Source: Paracidovorax cattleyae (lineage in GTDB: Bacteria > Pseudomonadota > Gammaproteobacteria > Burkholderiales > Burkholderiaceae_C). From it: a stretch of DNA of 64,000 bases. This document shows positions 44,430-54,440 of this stretch, piece after piece. The number at the start of each line of letters is the position of its first letter. The first letter of the stretch is position 1. The DNA lies in assembly GCF_900104515.1 (NCBI RefSeq), contig NZ_FNJL01000011.1:62001-126000 (forward strand), in the 5' to 3' direction. The notes under the pieces are model-generated. The model had not been told where the DNA came from and searched no databases. It saw nothing but the letters and a program-made list of their open reading frames with translations. Both the position numbers and the translations under genes were made by a program.

Positions 44430-44909
44430 ATGCAGGGCAATCCTCAGGTCATCGACTACTTCAAGGATCTGCTGCGCGGCGAACTGGCCGCGCGCGACCA
44501 GTACTTCATCCATTCGCGGATCTACGAGGACCAGGGCTTCGTGAAGCTCTACGAGCGCCTGAACCACGAGATGGAGGAAGAGACCCAGCACGCCGATGCG
44601 TTGCTGCGCCGCATCCTGTTCCTGGGCGGCCTGCCCGACATGCGCCCCCGCGAGTTCACGCCGGGCACCACGGTGCCGGAGATGCTGCGCAAGGATCTGG
44701 ACACCGAATACGAGGTGCGCGCCGCCCTGCAGACGGGCGTGCATCTGTGCGAGGGCGTGCGCGACTACGTGAGCCGCGACATCCTTCTCGCGCAGCTCAA
44801 GGACACGGAAGAGGACCACGCCTACTGGCTGGAAAAGCAGTTGGGCCTGATAGACCGCGTGGGCCTGCAGAACTACCTGCAGTCGCAGACTGCCTCCGGC
44901 ACGCCCTGA
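44430..44909 (+). CDS. bfr: Bacterioferritin, haem-ligand Met52 absent
   Basis: Iron-storage ferritin subunit of 159 residues. Ferroxidase residues Glu18, Glu51 and His54 are in place, with later ones in DTEYE (about 93) and EEDHAYW (about 128-131). The usual Met52 that binds haem is Thr (EEETQHAD), so this subunit probably cannot coordinate haem the standard way. A second subunit type elsewhere in the genome may supply it, as in two-gene Bfr systems. The SD region AAGGAAAAG precedes the ATG. A terminator follows. Confidence 0.93.
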   Translation: MQGNPQVIDYFKDLLRGELAARDQYFIHSRIYEDQGFVKLYERLNHEMEEETQHADALLRRILFLGGLPDMRPREFTPGTTVPEMLRKDLDTEYEVRAALQTGVHLCEGVRDYVSRDILLAQLKDTEEDHAYWLEKQLGLIDRVGLQNYLQSQTASGTP

Positions 44910-44941
44910 TTCCGGTCGCACCCGCAACGGTCTGCCCATGA

Positions 44942-44975
44942 AAAGCCGCTCCGTCGCCGGTGCGGCTTTCTTTTT
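44942..44975. terminator. Terminator between bfr and ilvD
   Basis: AAAGCCGC, 12-base loop, GCGGCTTT, C, then TTTTT on the plus strand; a TTTT also follows on the minus strand. It likely ends both bfr and the convergent ilvD. Confidence 0.8.
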
Positions 44976-44995
44976 GCCCGCAAGACGGCGGCCGT

Positions 44996-46855
44996 TCAGT
45001 CGTCCAGCAGCGACAGGTCGCGCACGGCGCCCTTGTCGGCCGACATCACCAGCTTGGCATAGGCCTTGAGCGCCGCCGACACCTTGCGCGGGCGCGGCTT
45101 CGCGGGCTTCCAGCCCCTGGCATCCTGCTCGGCGCGGCGCCGGGCCAGTTCCTCGTCGGAGACCAGCACGTCGATCGTGCGGTTGGGGATGTCGATGCGG
45201 ATGCGGTCGCCGTTCTGCACCAGGCCGATGGCGCCGCCAGCCGCCGCCTCGGGCGAGCAGTGGCCGATCGACAGGCCCGAGGTGCCGCCCGAGAAGCGCC
45301 CGTCGGTCAGCAGCGCGCAGGCCTTGCCCAGGCCCTTGGACTTGATGTAGCTGGTCGGGTAGAGCATTTCCTGCATGCCGGGGCCGCCCTTGGGGCCTTC
45401 GTAGCGCACGATGACGATGTCGCCGGCCTTGACCTTGTCGGCCAGGATGTTCTCCACCGCCTCGTCCTGCGACTCGGTCACGTGGGCCGAGCCCTCGAAC
45501 ACGTGGATGGATTCGTCCACGCCTGCCGTCTTGACCACGCAGCCGTCCAGCGCGATGTTGCCGCGCAGCACGGCGAGGCCCCCTTCCTTCGAGAAGGCAT
45601 GCTCCACGGAGCGGATGCAGCCCTCGGCGCGGTCCAGGTCCAGGCTGGGCCAGCGCGTGTTCTGGCTGAAGGCCACCTGGGTCGGCACGCCGGCGGGGCC
45701 GGCCATGTAGAAGGTGCGCACCGCGTCGTCCTGCGTGCGGGTGATGTCCCACTGCGCCAGCGCGTCGCCCAGCGTGGGGGCATGCACCGTGGGTGCATCG
45801 GTGTGCAGGCGGCCCGCGCGGTCCAGCTCGCCCAGGATGGCCATGATGCCGCCGGCGCGGTGCACGTCCTCGATGTGGTACTTGTTGGTGTTGGGAGCCA
45901 CCTTGCACAGCTGCGGCACCACGCGCGAGAGGCGGTCGATGTCGGCCATGGTGAAGTCGATGCCGGCTTCCCGGGCGATCGCCAGCAGGTGCAGGATGGT
46001 GTTGGTGGAACCGCCCATGGCGATGTCCAGCGTCATCGCGTTCTCGAAGGCATTGAAGCCCACCGAGCGCGGCAGCACGCGCTCGTCGTCCTGCTCGTAG
46101 TACTGGCGGGCCAGCTCCACGATGCGGCGGCCGGCGCGCTTGAAGAGCTGCTCGCGGTCGGCATGCGTGGCCACCACGGTGCCGTTGCCGGGCAGGGACA
46201 GGCCCAGCGCCTCGGTCAGGCAGTTCATGGAATTGGCGGTGAACATGCCCGAGCACGAACCGCAGGTAGGGCAGGCGGAGCGCTCCACCTCGGCCACGTC
46301 GGCGTCGGAATACTTGTCGTCGGCGGCGATCACCATCGCATCCACCAGGTCGAGCTTCTTGAACTCGATGGTCTTGGTGACGGGGTTGGCCAGGCGCGTC
46401 TTGCCCGCCTCCATGGGCCCGCCGGAGACGAACACCACCGGGATGTTCAGGCGCATGGCGGCCATCAGCATGCCGGGCGTGATCTTGTCGCAGTTGGAGA
46501 TGCAGACCATGGCATCGGCGCAGTGCGCGTTCACCATGTACTCGACCGAGTCCGCGATGATGTCGCGGCTGGGGAGCGAATACAGCATGCCGTCGTGGCC
46601 CATGGCGATGCCGTCATCGACCGCGATGGTGTTGAATTCCTTGGCGACGCCGCCGGCGGCCTCGATCTCGCGGGCCACGAGCTGGCCCAGGTCCTTCAGG
46701 TGGACGTGGCCGGGCACGAACTGGGTGAACGAGTTCACCACCGCGATGATCGGCTTGCTGAAGTCTTCGTCCTTCATGCCGGTGGCGCGCCACAGGGAGC
46801 GGGCACCGGCCATGTTGCGTCCGGCGGTGGAGGTCTTGGAACGGTATGCGGGCAT
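44996..46855 (-). CDS. ilvD: Dihydroxy-acid dehydratase IlvD
   Basis: Iron-sulfur dehydratase of branched-chain amino acid synthesis; 619 residues, the long (E. coli-like) form. Cluster cysteines: CISNCDK (about 118-124) and [17 protein letters not shown] (about 195-211). [17 protein letters not shown] near 515 is typical. It is alone, with a small membrane protein gene upstream on the same strand 137 bases away. Confidence 0.96.
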   Translation of the reverse strand: MPAYRSKTSTAGRNMAGARSLWRATGMKDEDFSKPIIAVVNSFTQFVPGHVHLKDLGQLVAREIEAAGGVAKEFNTIAVDDGIAMGHDGMLYSLPSRDIIADSVEYMVNAHCADAMVCISNCDKITPGMLMAAMRLNIPVVFVSGGPMEAGKTRLANPVTKTIEFKKLDLVDAMVIAADDKYSDADVAEVERSACPTCGSCSGMFTANSMNCLTEALGLSLPGNGTVVATHADREQLFKRAGRRIVELARQYYEQDDERVLPRSVGFNAFENAMTLDIAMGGSTNTILHLLAIAREAGIDFTMADIDRLSRVVPQLCKVAPNTNKYHIEDVHRAGGIMAILGELDRAGRLHTDAPTVHAPTLGDALAQWDITRTQDDAVRTFYMAGPAGVPTQVAFSQNTRWPSLDLDRAEGCIRSVEHAFSKEGGLAVLRGNIALDGCVVKTAGVDESIHVFEGSAHVTESQDEAVENILADKVKAGDIVIVRYEGPKGGPGMQEMLYPTSYIKSKGLGKACALLTDGRFSGGTSGLSIGHCSPEAAAGGAIGLVQNGDRIRIDIPNRTIDVLVSDEELARRRAEQDARGWKPAKPRPRKVSAALKAYAKLVMSADKGAVRDLSLLDD

Positions 46856-46992
46856 CGTGGATCGGGGGAAGCGGTTGGAGGGACGGTCGCCTGGCGACGC
46901 GGAATTATCCTCCAGTGCCTTCCCCCGCCGGGCGGCATGCCTATCGCGGCCCCGCGGCAGTCACGGCAGGCGCCCGGAGCCGGCCCCGGCAC

Positions 46993-47235
46993 TCACCGGG
47001 GCTTGCGCGGCTTCACGCCCATGGCTTCCTTGTGCCGGTCGATGCGGTCCTGGCGGCGCCGGTCGATCTTCTCCATGGCGCGGCGCTTGGTATAGCCCGT
47101 GGCATCCGCCCAGACCCACCAGGCCGCGGTGACGGCGAACGGCGACAGCACCCACCACCAGCTCCACTGGGCGACCGGGCCGATCTCCAGGTACTTGAGT
47201 ACGACCAGCAGGATTCCGAGGGCCAGGGTATACAT
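46993..47235 (-). CDS. TIGR04438-type small Trp-rich membrane protein
   Basis: An 80-residue membrane protein: one or two hydrophobic segments (about 2-17 and 24-42) rich in Trp (WSWWWVLSPFAVTAAWWVW), then a very basic tail KRRAMEKIDRRRQDRIDRHK. This matches the TIGR04438 small Trp-rich protein of Burkholderiales. Function unknown. An upstream in-frame start (47298) is less likely than ATG 47235, which has GGAG at a reasonable distance. Confidence 0.8.
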   Translation of the reverse strand: MYTLALGILLVVLKYLEIGPVAQWSWWWVLSPFAVTAAWWVWADATGYTKRRAMEKIDRRRQDRIDRHKEAMGVKPRKPR

Positions 47236-47352
47236 GATGGTGGCAACTCCGGCAGGGAGGGCGCGGGTGGGCCGCGTAAAGCCGCCATGGCACGTCAACC
47301 CCGCCCACTACAATTTCATTGAGCCGCATACTAACCCACACGAAAGCCCCCC

Positions 47353-47658
47353 ATGAAGCGCACGCTCCCCCTCCTCCTGCTGGCCTTCTCCGCTGCCGCG
47401 CCGGCCCTGGCCGACCAGGCCCTGGCCACGGCCAAGAACTGCATGGCCTGCCATGCCGTGGACAAGAAGCTCGTGGGCCCTTCCTACAAGGACGTGGCGG
47501 CCAAGTACGCCGGCCAGAAGGATGCCGTGGACAAGCTGGCCGCCAAGATCATGAAGGGTGGCTCGGGCGTGTGGGGACCGGTGCCCATGCCGGCCAACTC
47601 CCAGGTGAACGAGGCCGACGCGAAGAAGCTGGCGGCCTGGGTGCTGTCGCTCAAGTAA
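47353..47658 (+). CDS. Cytochrome c-551/c-552 type
   Basis: Periplasmic class I monohaem cytochrome c, 101 residues. Signal peptide 1-20 (ALA-DQA), haem site CMACH (about 30-34), Met ligand in GPVPMPANSQV (about 75-85). Small electron carrier between bc1 complex and terminal oxidases such as cbb3. TACAAT at 47308-47313 is a possible -10. Followed by two hairpins. Confidence 0.92.
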   Translation: MKRTLPLLLLAFSAAAPALADQALATAKNCMACHAVDKKLVGPSYKDVAAKYAGQKDAVDKLAAKIMKGGSGVWGPVPMPANSQVNEADAKKLAAWVLSLK

Positions 47659-47674
47659 CCGGTCTTCCGCGGCA

Positions 47675-47698
47675 GGCAGCCACGGCAGGGTGGCTGCC
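47675..47698 (+). repeat. Hairpin after cytochrome c (no T run)
   Basis: GGCAGCCAC, loop GGCAGG, GTGGCTGCC, nine perfect pairs starting 17 bases after the stop. Without a T run it may protect the mRNA 3' end or be a weak stop. Confidence 0.6.
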
Positions 47699-47737
47699 GG
47701 ATTGCCGCCCTCCAGCCGCGCCCGCCCGGCGCGAATG

Positions 47738-47768
47738 AAAAAGCCGCCCGGACCGGGCGGCTTTTTTT
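47738..47768. terminator. Strong terminator after cytochrome c
   Basis: AAAAAGCCGCCCGG-ACC-GGGCGGC then seven T. Because an A run precedes the stem, it also works on the minus strand for the convergent LapA-like gene. Confidence 0.92.
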
Positions 47769-47808
47769 GCTGTCGTGCGGCAGCGGGACGAACGCCCTGC
47801 CGGACAGC

Positions 47809-48273
47809 TCACAGCACCGGATCGCGGCGCGTGCGCAACTGGTCTTCGAGCTGGCCCACATATGCCGCCGTGGCGTTGTCGGACTCCTGCGCGCGGGCCG
47901 CGACACGCGACTCCAGCACATCGATGCGCGCCAGCAGCGCGGCCTGGCCCTGCTGGTGCTGCGATTCGAGGAAGGTCCGCAGTTCGGTGAAGCGCGAGGC
48001 TTCCGCGCGGTCGGCCAGCTCGCGCTGCGCCTGCATTTCCTTGGCATGGCGGCGCGTTTCCAGCAGCACGGAGCCCTGCAGCGACAGCACGTAGGCGATG
48101 AAGAAAACGCCCAGCAGCACGGTGAGACCCAGCATCAGCAGGCCGAGGGGCGCCTGGAACGACGTGAACCCGAGCGAAATGGCCGAGGGCGTGGCCAGGG
48201 TGCTCCAGTTGAGCGCGGCGAGCACGGCGATGGCCGCGACGATGAGCAGGATGACGATGGATCGGAAGGCCAT
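47809..48273 (-). CDS. LapA-domain membrane protein
   Basis: Membrane protein of 154 residues with two membrane segments (about 6-26 and 42-65) and a coiled-coil cytoplasmic tail (about 75-140, rich in Arg, Glu, Gln and Ala). The N-terminal half fits the LapA (lipopolysaccharide assembly protein A) family. ATG at 48273 follows GGAGAAC, a good SD. Exact role unknown; LapA proteins of enterics work with LapB in LPS control, but no lapB is beside it. Confidence 0.72.
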   Translation of the reverse strand: MAFRSIVILLIVAAIAVLAALNWSTLATPSAISLGFTSFQAPLGLLMLGLTVLLGVFFIAYVLSLQGSVLLETRRHAKEMQAQRELADRAEASRFTELRTFLESQHQQGQAALLARIDVLESRVAARAQESDNATAAYVGQLEDQLRTRRDPVL

Positions 48274-48414
48274 GGTTGTTCTCCGGGGAGGGTGACGGGC
48301 GCCGCGCCGCGAGGGACGCGGCGGCGTTGGCACCCGGTTGTACCCCGGCCATGGCCGTCCCGCCGGCGCGGGGCCGGCGAAACAGATTCCGTCCTACAGG
48401 ATGCGCCAGTCTCC

Positions 48415-48442
48415 GGATCAGTTGGCCTGGGCCAACTGATCC
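48415..48442. repeat. 28-base palindrome spanning the acs stop
   Basis: GGATCAGTTGGCC-TG-GGCCAACTGATCC, 13-base perfect arms. It covers the last eight codons and stop of acs, so the arms are part of the coding sequence. In RNA it would be a very stable hairpin (effective loop four bases) at the 3' end, without a T run. Confidence 0.75.
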
Positions 48443-50412
48443 AGGATGGCGGGATTCTCCAGCGTACTCGTGTCCTGCGTGATGGCCTCGCCCTTGGCGA
48501 TGGAGCGCAGCAGGCGGCGCATGATCTTGCCGCTGCGGGTCTTGGGCAGGTTGTCGCCGAAGCGGATGTCCTTCGGCTTGGCGATCGGGCCGATCTCCCT
48601 GGCCACCCAGTCGCGCAGTTCCTTGGCGATGGCCCTGGCCTCGTCGCCGCTGGGCCGCGGGCGCTTCAGGACCACGAAGGCGCAGATGGCCTCGCCGGTC
48701 AGGTCGTCGGGGCGGCCCACCACGGCGGCCTCGGCCACCAGGTCGGTCTTGGAGACCAGGGCGGACTCGATTTCCATCGTGCCCATGCGGTGGCCCGAGA
48801 CGTTCAGCACGTCGTCGATGCGGCCGGTGATGCGGAAGTAGCCGCGGTCGGCGCTGCGCACCGCGCCATCGCCAGCGAGGTAATAGCCCTTGAGCTCTTC
48901 GGGGAAGTAGCTCTTCTTGAAGCGCTCCGGGTCGTTCCAGATGGTGCGGATCATGCTGGGCCAGGGGCGCTTGATGACCAGGATCCCGCCCGTGCCGTTG
49001 GGAATGTCGTTGCCGGATTCATCGACGATGGCGGCGGTGATGCCGGGCAGCGGCAGCGTGCATGATCCCGGCACCAGCGGCGTGGCGCCCGGCAGCGGGG
49101 TGATGACGTGGCCGCCGGTCTCGGTCTGCCAGAAGGTATCCACGATGGGGCAGCGCTCGCCGCCCACGTTCTTGTGGTACCACATCCAGGCCTCGGGGTT
49201 GATGGGCTCGCCCACGCTGCCCAGGATGCGCAGGCTGGACAGATCGGAACTGGACGGGTGCACCGCCTTGTCGGCCTCGGCCGCCTTGATGAGCGAGCGG
49301 ATGGCCGTGGGCGCGGTGTAGAAGATCGACACCTTGTGGCGCTCGATCATCTGCCAGAAGCGGCCGGCGTTCGGGTAAGTGGGCACGCCCTCGAACACCA
49401 CCTGCGTGGCGCCGGCGGCGAGCGGGCCATAGGCCACGTAGGTGTGGCCGGTGATCCAGCCGATGTCGGCCGTGCACCAGAACACGTCCTCGGGCTTGAG
49501 GTCGAAGGTCCAGTCCATCGTCAGCCTGGCCCACAGCAGGTAGCCGCCGGTGGAATGCTGCACGCCCTTGGGCTTGCCGGTCGAACCGCTGGTGTAGAGG
49601 ATGAAGAGCGGGTGCTCCGCACCCACGGGCACGGGAGCGCACTCGGCACTCCGGCCGGCCAGCGCTTCATCGAAGGTCTTGTCGCGGCCCGCCACCATGT
49701 TGCAGGCCGTGGCGGTGCGCTGGAAGACGAGGATGCTGCGGATCGATTCGCAGCCGCCCATGGCGATGCCTTCGTCGACGATGGCCTTGAGCGGCAGTTC
49801 CTTGCCGCCGCGCATCTGGTAGTTGGAGGTGATCACGGCCACCGCGCCCGCATCGATGATGCGCTCCTGCAGCGCCTTGGCCGAGAAGCCGCCGAACACC
49901 ACGCTGTGCGTGGCGCCGATGCGCGCGCAGGCCTGCATGGCGACCACGCCTTCGATGGTCATGGGCATGTAGATCAGCACGCGGTCGCCCTTCTTCACGC
50001 CCTCGGCCTGCAGGGCGTTGGCGAAACGGCCCACGCGCTCCAGCAGTTCCCTGTAGGTGACCTTCGTCACGGCACCGTCGTCGGCTTCGAAGATGATGGC
50101 TGTCTTGTTCTCGACCGGCGTGCCGATGTGGCGGTCCAGGCAGTTGGCGCTGGCGTTCAGCTCGCCATCGGCGAACCACTGGAAGAACGGGGCGTTGGAC
50201 TCGTCCAGCGTGCGGGTGAAGGGCCGGGTCCACTGCACATTCTCGCGTGCCAGGCGCGCCCAGAAGCCTTCGAAATCGCGCTCCGCCTCGGCCCACAGGG
50301 CCTCGTAGCCCGCCATGCCGGAGATGCGGGCACCCTTCTCGCAGGCGGCGGGCGGGGGAAAGACGCGGTTTTCCACCAGCACGGATTCGATCGTGGACGA
50401 TGACGCACTCAT
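48418..50412 (-). CDS. acs: Acetyl-CoA synthetase Acs
   Basis: AMP-forming acetate:CoA ligase, 664 residues. AMP-binding motif [14 protein letters not shown] (about 269-282), [24 protein letters not shown], and the C-terminal [14 protein letters not shown] with the regulatory Lys that is acetylated in this family. N-terminal ATG at 50412; no signal. Alone on its strand; a long AU-poor gap (50413-50678) upstream shows no clear regulatory site. Confidence 0.95.
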   Translation of the reverse strand: MSASSSTIESVLVENRVFPPPAACEKGARISGMAGYEALWAEAERDFEGFWARLARENVQWTRPFTRTLDESNAPFFQWFADGELNASANCLDRHIGTPVENKTAIIFEADDGAVTKVTYRELLERVGRFANALQAEGVKKGDRVLIYMPMTIEGVVAMQACARIGATHSVVFGGFSAKALQERIIDAGAVAVITSNYQMRGGKELPLKAIVDEGIAMGGCESIRSILVFQRTATACNMVAGRDKTFDEALAGRSAECAPVPVGAEHPLFILYTSGSTGKPKGVQHSTGGYLLWARLTMDWTFDLKPEDVFWCTADIGWITGHTYVAYGPLAAGATQVVFEGVPTYPNAGRFWQMIERHKVSIFYTAPTAIRSLIKAAEADKAVHPSSSDLSSLRILGSVGEPINPEAWMWYHKNVGGERCPIVDTFWQTETGGHVITPLPGATPLVPGSCTLPLPGITAAIVDESGNDIPNGTGGILVIKRPWPSMIRTIWNDPERFKKSYFPEELKGYYLAGDGAVRSADRGYFRITGRIDDVLNVSGHRMGTMEIESALVSKTDLVAEAAVVGRPDDLTGEAICAFVVLKRPRPSGDEARAIAKELRDWVAREIGPIAKPKDIRFGDNLPKTRSGKIMRRLLRSIAKGEAITQDTSTLENPAILDQLAQAN

Positions 50413-50678
50413 TTGCTTTGTCTCCTGGGAGTCGTTGGAACAGGTTTTCGCCGGTACTTTCAGGGGGCCCACTTACATGCCACTGACGCACGCCCGCATG
50501 CGGCCGCAGCCCGCCGACGGCCCGGCCCACATGCTACTCCCGGCGCGGCGCCGCGGCCGGCTCTTCCGGGCCTCCGGACGAGGCAGCAGCCCCACGGACC
50601 GCCGGCCCGACGGCAGGCCCTAGAATCCCGCCGCGACCCTCCCGCTGCCCGGTTTCCACCATCCTCTTCCCCACCGAT

Positions 50679-51290
50679 ATGGCCTTCCCCCAAGACTCCG
50701 CCCCGCGCCCGCAGGGCCCTGCCCTGAGCCCGCTCGCCTCGCTCATCTTCGCGAGCCGGTGGCTGCAGCTGCCCCTGTACCTGGGGCTCATCGTCGCCCA
50801 GGGCGTGTACGTATGGCACTTCCTGGTGGAGCTCTGGCACCTCGTGGAGGCCGCCTTCGGCCACCAGCCGGCGCTGCAGGCGCTGGTCACGAGCATCGGC
50901 TACAAGCCGGGCGTAGAGGTCGTCGCGCTCAACGAGACCGTGATCATGCTGGTGGTGCTGGCGCTCATCGACGTGGTGATGATCTCGAACCTGCTCATCA
51001 TGGTGATCGTGGGCGGCTACGAGACCTTCGTGAGCCGGCTCAACCTGCACACCCATCCCGACCAGCCGGAATGGCTGGGCCACGTCAACGCGTCGGTGCT
51101 GAAGGTGAAGCTGGGCCTGTCCATCATCGGCATCAGCTCCATCCACCTGCTCAAGACCTTCATCAACGCGGCCAACTACGACACCAAGGTGCTCATGTGG
51201 CAGACGATCATCCACGTGGCCTTCCTGGCCAGCGCGATCGCCATCGCCTATACCGATCGCCTGCTGCACGTGTCGCACGAGAAGCATTGA
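50679..51290 (+). CDS. YqhA-type membrane protein (UPF0114, TIGR00645)
   Basis: Inner-membrane protein of 203 residues with four hydrophobic segments (about 30-52, 85-110, 145-162, 172-192). The segment [21 protein letters not shown] (a shortened form is [12 protein letters not shown]) and [16 protein letters not shown] fit the YqhA/UPF0114 family. Function unknown. The next 496 bases hold no gene. Confidence 0.82.
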   Translation: MAFPQDSAPRPQGPALSPLASLIFASRWLQLPLYLGLIVAQGVYVWHFLVELWHLVEAAFGHQPALQALVTSIGYKPGVEVVALNETVIMLVVLALIDVVMISNLLIMVIVGGYETFVSRLNLHTHPDQPEWLGHVNASVLKVKLGLSIIGISSIHLLKTFINAANYDTKVLMWQTIIHVAFLASAIAIAYTDRLLHVSHEKH

Positions 51291-51319
51291 AGCCCCGCGC
51301 GTAACACATCCGTAAAAAC

Positions 51320-51343
51320 CGGTGTTTTGACTCAAAAACACCG
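51320..51343. promoter_or_regulatory. Inverted repeat over the -35 of the proV promoter
   Basis: CGGTGTTTT-GACTCA-AAAACACCG, nine-base arms. A third GGTGTTTT half-site lies at 51361-51368, at the predicted start of transcription. The arrangement suits a dimeric regulator controlling the importer; no regulator gene is adjacent. The same hairpin may also stop transcription of the preceding gene. Confidence 0.65.
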
Positions 51344-51355
51344 AATGCTTACAAT
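51327..51355 (+). promoter_or_regulatory. Sigma70 promoter of proVWX
   Basis: TTGACT, exactly 17 bases, TACAAT: the best sigma70 match in the window. Predicted start about 51362. The -35 falls in the centre of an inverted repeat. Confidence 0.85.
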
Positions 51356-51361
51356 TTGTGG

Positions 51362-51786
51362 GTGTTTTACCACCTGCAGTGCAGGTAATCCGGCCCCATC
51401 CTCCCATTGCGGAGTGCAGCAGGGCCCGGATCATTGAGTCGGCGCCGCCGCAGCCTCGCCTGCGGCCCGCCGGCACCACGGCCGGTTCCCGGCCCTGATG
51501 CCCCACGGGGCACCGGTGGAGTCCTCGCAGCCCCGACCTCTCCGCCGCGCGCCCCTCGCCCTTGCGCACCGTTCCAGCGTGCCATGCGGGCCAAACTCCG
51601 GGCCGGTCCACCGAGCCCACCCCCTTTCCGGCAACGCCGGCGCATGCTTTTTTCGCGGCGCCGCGCGCAGCCGCCGCATCATGTTGCAGCCGATCGACCG
51701 GCCCCGTGCCCGGAAGGCGTTCCTGCGCCCAGGATCGCCACCGGGCGTGTTCGTTCAACCCGTTCAACCGAGGGAGGACCCACGAC
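51362..51786 (+). other. 425-base leader of proV, no gene seen
   Basis: GC-rich leader between the predicted start and the GTG of proV. It contains CCTGCAGTGCAGG (near 51372), CCGGC-AAC-GCCGG with a T6 run seven bases later (51628-51653), and an SD GGGAGGA at 51772-51778. No open frame in it has coding character I trust. An RNA control element is possible but nothing matches a known riboswitch. Confidence 0.45.
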
Positions 51787-53061
51787 GTGGCCAAGCAAAT
51801 CACCATCGACCATGTGTTCAAGGTATTCGGCGACGCGCCCGATACCGCGCTCGAACTCGTGCGCCAGGGCTGCAGCAAGCAGGAGATCCTGGAGCGCACC
51901 GGCCAATCCATCGGCGTCTTCGACGCCACCTTCACCATCGAGGCCGGCGAGATCTTCGTCGTCATGGGTCTGTCGGGTTCCGGCAAATCGACCCTGGTGC
52001 GCATGCTCAACCGCCTTATCGAGCCCGCCGCGGGCCGCATCCTGGTCGAAGGCTCCGACATCAACGTATTGCCGGACCGCGCACTGCGCGCGCTGCGCCG
52101 CAAGGACATCAGCATGGTGTTCCAGTCGTTCGCCCTGATGCCCCACATGACGGTGCTCGACAACACCGCGTTCGGCCTCGAGCTGGCCGGCGTGGCCCGG
52201 GCGGAGCGCGAGCGCCAGGCCGCCGCCGCGCTCGACCAGGTGGGGCTGGCCGCCTGGGCCCACAGCTATCCGGAGGAACTTTCCGGCGGCATGCAGCAGC
52301 GCGTGGGCCTGGCCCGCGCGCTGGCGTCGGACCCGTCCATCCTGCTGATGGACGAGGCCTTCTCGGCGCTCGACCCCATCATCCGCACCGAGATGCAGAG
52401 CAAGCTGCTGCGGCTGCAGCAGATCCGCCGCCGCACCATCGTCTTCATTTCGCACGATCTCGACGAGGCCATGCGCATCGGCGACCGCATCGCCATCATG
52501 AAGGACGGCCACGTGGTGCAGGTCGGCACGCCCGACGAGATCCTGCGCAACCCCGCCAACGACTACGTGCGCAATTTCGTGCGCGGCGTGGACGCGGCCG
52601 CCGTGTTCAAGGCGGGCGACATCGCGCGCAAACGGCTCACCGTGGTGCGCGAGCACACCGACCGGGGCTGCCGCCCGGCGCTGCAGCTCATCGAAGGGCA
52701 TGACGACAACTTCGCCTATGTGGTCACGCCCGCGCAGCGGTACCTGGGCACCGTCTCCGCCGATTCGCTGCGCGCCGCGCTGCAGGGCCACTCGGGTCCG
52801 CTGGGGCTGCAGCATGCCTTCATCCCGGAGGTGGGCACGATCCCCGCCGATGCGCCCGTGGCCGACCTGTTCGGCCAGGTCGCGCAGGCCCCCTGCGCCC
52901 TGCCGGTGGTGGAACCCGAAGGCCGGTTCCGGGGCGTGGTCAGCAAGACCACGCTGCTGCGCTTCCTGGACCGCGATACCCCGCCCGTGCCGCCGACGGC
53001 ACCGTCCCCCGGGCTCGCGACCCACCCCGCCGCATCCGAACCCGCAAGGAGCCACGCATGA
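51787..53061 (+). CDS. proV: Glycine betaine/choline ABC transporter ATPase ProV
   Basis: ATPase of a ProU-type importer for osmoprotectants; 424 residues. Walker [10 protein letters not shown] (about 60-68), Q-loop [16 protein letters not shown], signature [15 protein letters not shown], Walker [14 protein letters not shown], then two CBS-like regions in the C-terminal 150 residues that in relatives sense ionic strength. Start is GTG with SD GGGAGGA; no nearer ATG fits. Last residues are Pro/Ala-rich. Overlaps proW (ATGA). Confidence 0.92.
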   Translation: MAKQITIDHVFKVFGDAPDTALELVRQGCSKQEILERTGQSIGVFDATFTIEAGEIFVVMGLSGSGKSTLVRMLNRLIEPAAGRILVEGSDINVLPDRALRALRRKDISMVFQSFALMPHMTVLDNTAFGLELAGVARAERERQAAAALDQVGLAAWAHSYPEELSGGMQQRVGLARALASDPSILLMDEAFSALDPIIRTEMQSKLLRLQQIRRRTIVFISHDLDEAMRIGDRIAIMKDGHVVQVGTPDEILRNPANDYVRNFVRGVDAAAVFKAGDIARKRLTVVREHTDRGCRPALQLIEGHDDNFAYVVTPAQRYLGTVSADSLRAALQGHSGPLGLQHAFIPEVGTIPADAPVADLFGQVAQAPCALPVVEPEGRFRGVVSKTTLLRFLDRDTPPVPPTAPSPGLATHPAASEPARSHA

Positions 53062-54416
53062 ACGCCACCCCGACGCTTCCTTCTTCCACCTCCACGGGCA
53101 AAGACGCCCTGCAGGCCACCCAGGTGGCCCAGGCCCATCCCGCCCCGGCACCCGACACCAACCCCTGGGCGGCCGCGGGCGACGGCCCCGCCGCCGTGGC
53201 TCCGTTCAACGCGCCGGTGGACTCCGCCACCGGCACGCCCCCCGCCACACCCGATGCGGACCCCTGGGCCGCCTCGTCGGCCACCGGGCCCGATGCCGGC
53301 GGCGCGGACTGGCTGAACGCCGCGCCCGACGCGGCCACCGGCAGCGGCACGCTGCCCCACGACGCCCTGGGCGGCGCGGGCGATCCGTCGCAGGCGGCGG
53401 GCGGTCTGCACCTGTCCCAGCTCTGGGATGGTTCGCTTCCGGTGGAACACGGGATCAACCAGGGCCTCACCTGGACGGTGGAGCACTTCCGGCCGGCGTT
53501 CCAGACCGTGCGCGCTCCCGTGGACGCCACGCTCGCCGGCGTGCAGTCGGTGCTCACCGGCCTGCCCACGCTGGGCATGGTCGCCGTCGTGGGCCTGCTG
53601 GCATGGCAGTTCGCGGGACGTGCGCTGGCCCTCGGCGCCGTGGTATCGCTGCTGCTGGTGGCGATGCTCGGCATCTGGCAGGAGGCGATGGTGACGCTGT
53701 CGCTGGTGCTCACCTCGCTGGCGTTCTGCCTGGTGCTGGGCCTGCCGCTGGGCATCCTGCTGGCCAGCAGCGACCGGGCACAGCGCCTGCTGCGCCCGGC
53801 GCTCGATGCCATGCAGACCACACCGGCCTTCGTGTACCTCGTGCCGGTGGTGATGCTCTTCGGCATCGGCAACGTGCCGGGGGTGGTGGTGACCATCGTG
53901 TTCGCGCTGCCGCCGCTGGTGCGCCTCACCAACCTGGGACTGCGGCAGGTGCGCCCCGACCTGGTGGAAGCCGCCCGCGCCTACGGCGCCTCGCCGCTGC
54001 AGATGCTCTGGAAGGTGCAACTGCCGCTGGCCATGCCGTCGATCATGGCCGGCATCAACCAGGCCCTGATGCTGTCGCTCTCGATGGTGGTGATCGCCTC
54101 GATGATCGCGGTGGGCGGCCTGGGCCAGATGGTACTGCGCGGCATCGGCCGGCTGGACATGGGCCTGGCCACCGTGGGCGGCCTGGGCATCGTGCTGCTC
54201 GCGATCACGCTGGACCGCCTGACGCAGGCGGTGGGCCAGCCGCGCCGCGGTGCACGCCACTGGTGGCAGACGGGCCCCGCAGGCCTGGCGGTGGCCGCCG
54301 TCGCCGCGCTACGCCCGGCCAACGCGCAGCCCGCCCGCGGCCGCACCGCTGCCGCGGAGCCCCCTCCAGCCCTGTCCGCCGCGGAAGAGCCCGCTCTGGC
54401 AGGCGCCGCCCGCTGA
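53058..54416 (+). CDS. proW: Glycine betaine/choline ABC permease ProW, extended
   Basis: Permease of the ProU importer, 452 residues. Residues 1-110 are a disordered Ala/Pro/Gly/Asp-rich extension with NPWAA and DPWAAS repeats, in the cytoplasm or periplasm. The permease core follows (about 155-400) with membrane segments and the coupling loop [20 protein letters not shown] (about 310-329). A further Ala/Pro-rich tail of about 40 residues ends it. Typical ProW is about 350 residues, so both ends are enlarged. Confidence 0.9.
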   Translation: MNATPTLPSSTSTGKDALQATQVAQAHPAPAPDTNPWAAAGDGPAAVAPFNAPVDSATGTPPATPDADPWAASSATGPDAGGADWLNAAPDAATGSGTLPHDALGGAGDPSQAAGGLHLSQLWDGSLPVEHGINQGLTWTVEHFRPAFQTVRAPVDATLAGVQSVLTGLPTLGMVAVVGLLAWQFAGRALALGAVVSLLLVAMLGIWQEAMVTLSLVLTSLAFCLVLGLPLGILLASSDRAQRLLRPALDAMQTTPAFVYLVPVVMLFGIGNVPGVVVTIVFALPPLVRLTNLGLRQVRPDLVEAARAYGASPLQMLWKVQLPLAMPSIMAGINQALMLSLSMVVIASMIAVGGLGQMVLRGIGRLDMGLATVGGLGIVLLAITLDRLTQAVGQPRRGARHWWQTGPAGLAVAAVAALRPANAQPARGRTAAAEPPPALSAAEEPALAGAAR

Positions 54417-54440
54417 ACCCCATCCAGGAACCATCCACCC

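Noticed and set aside
51628-51653. Intrinsic terminator in the proV leader
   Set aside because: Stem is only five pairs and the T run begins seven bases after it; kept as a weak note, not a terminator call.
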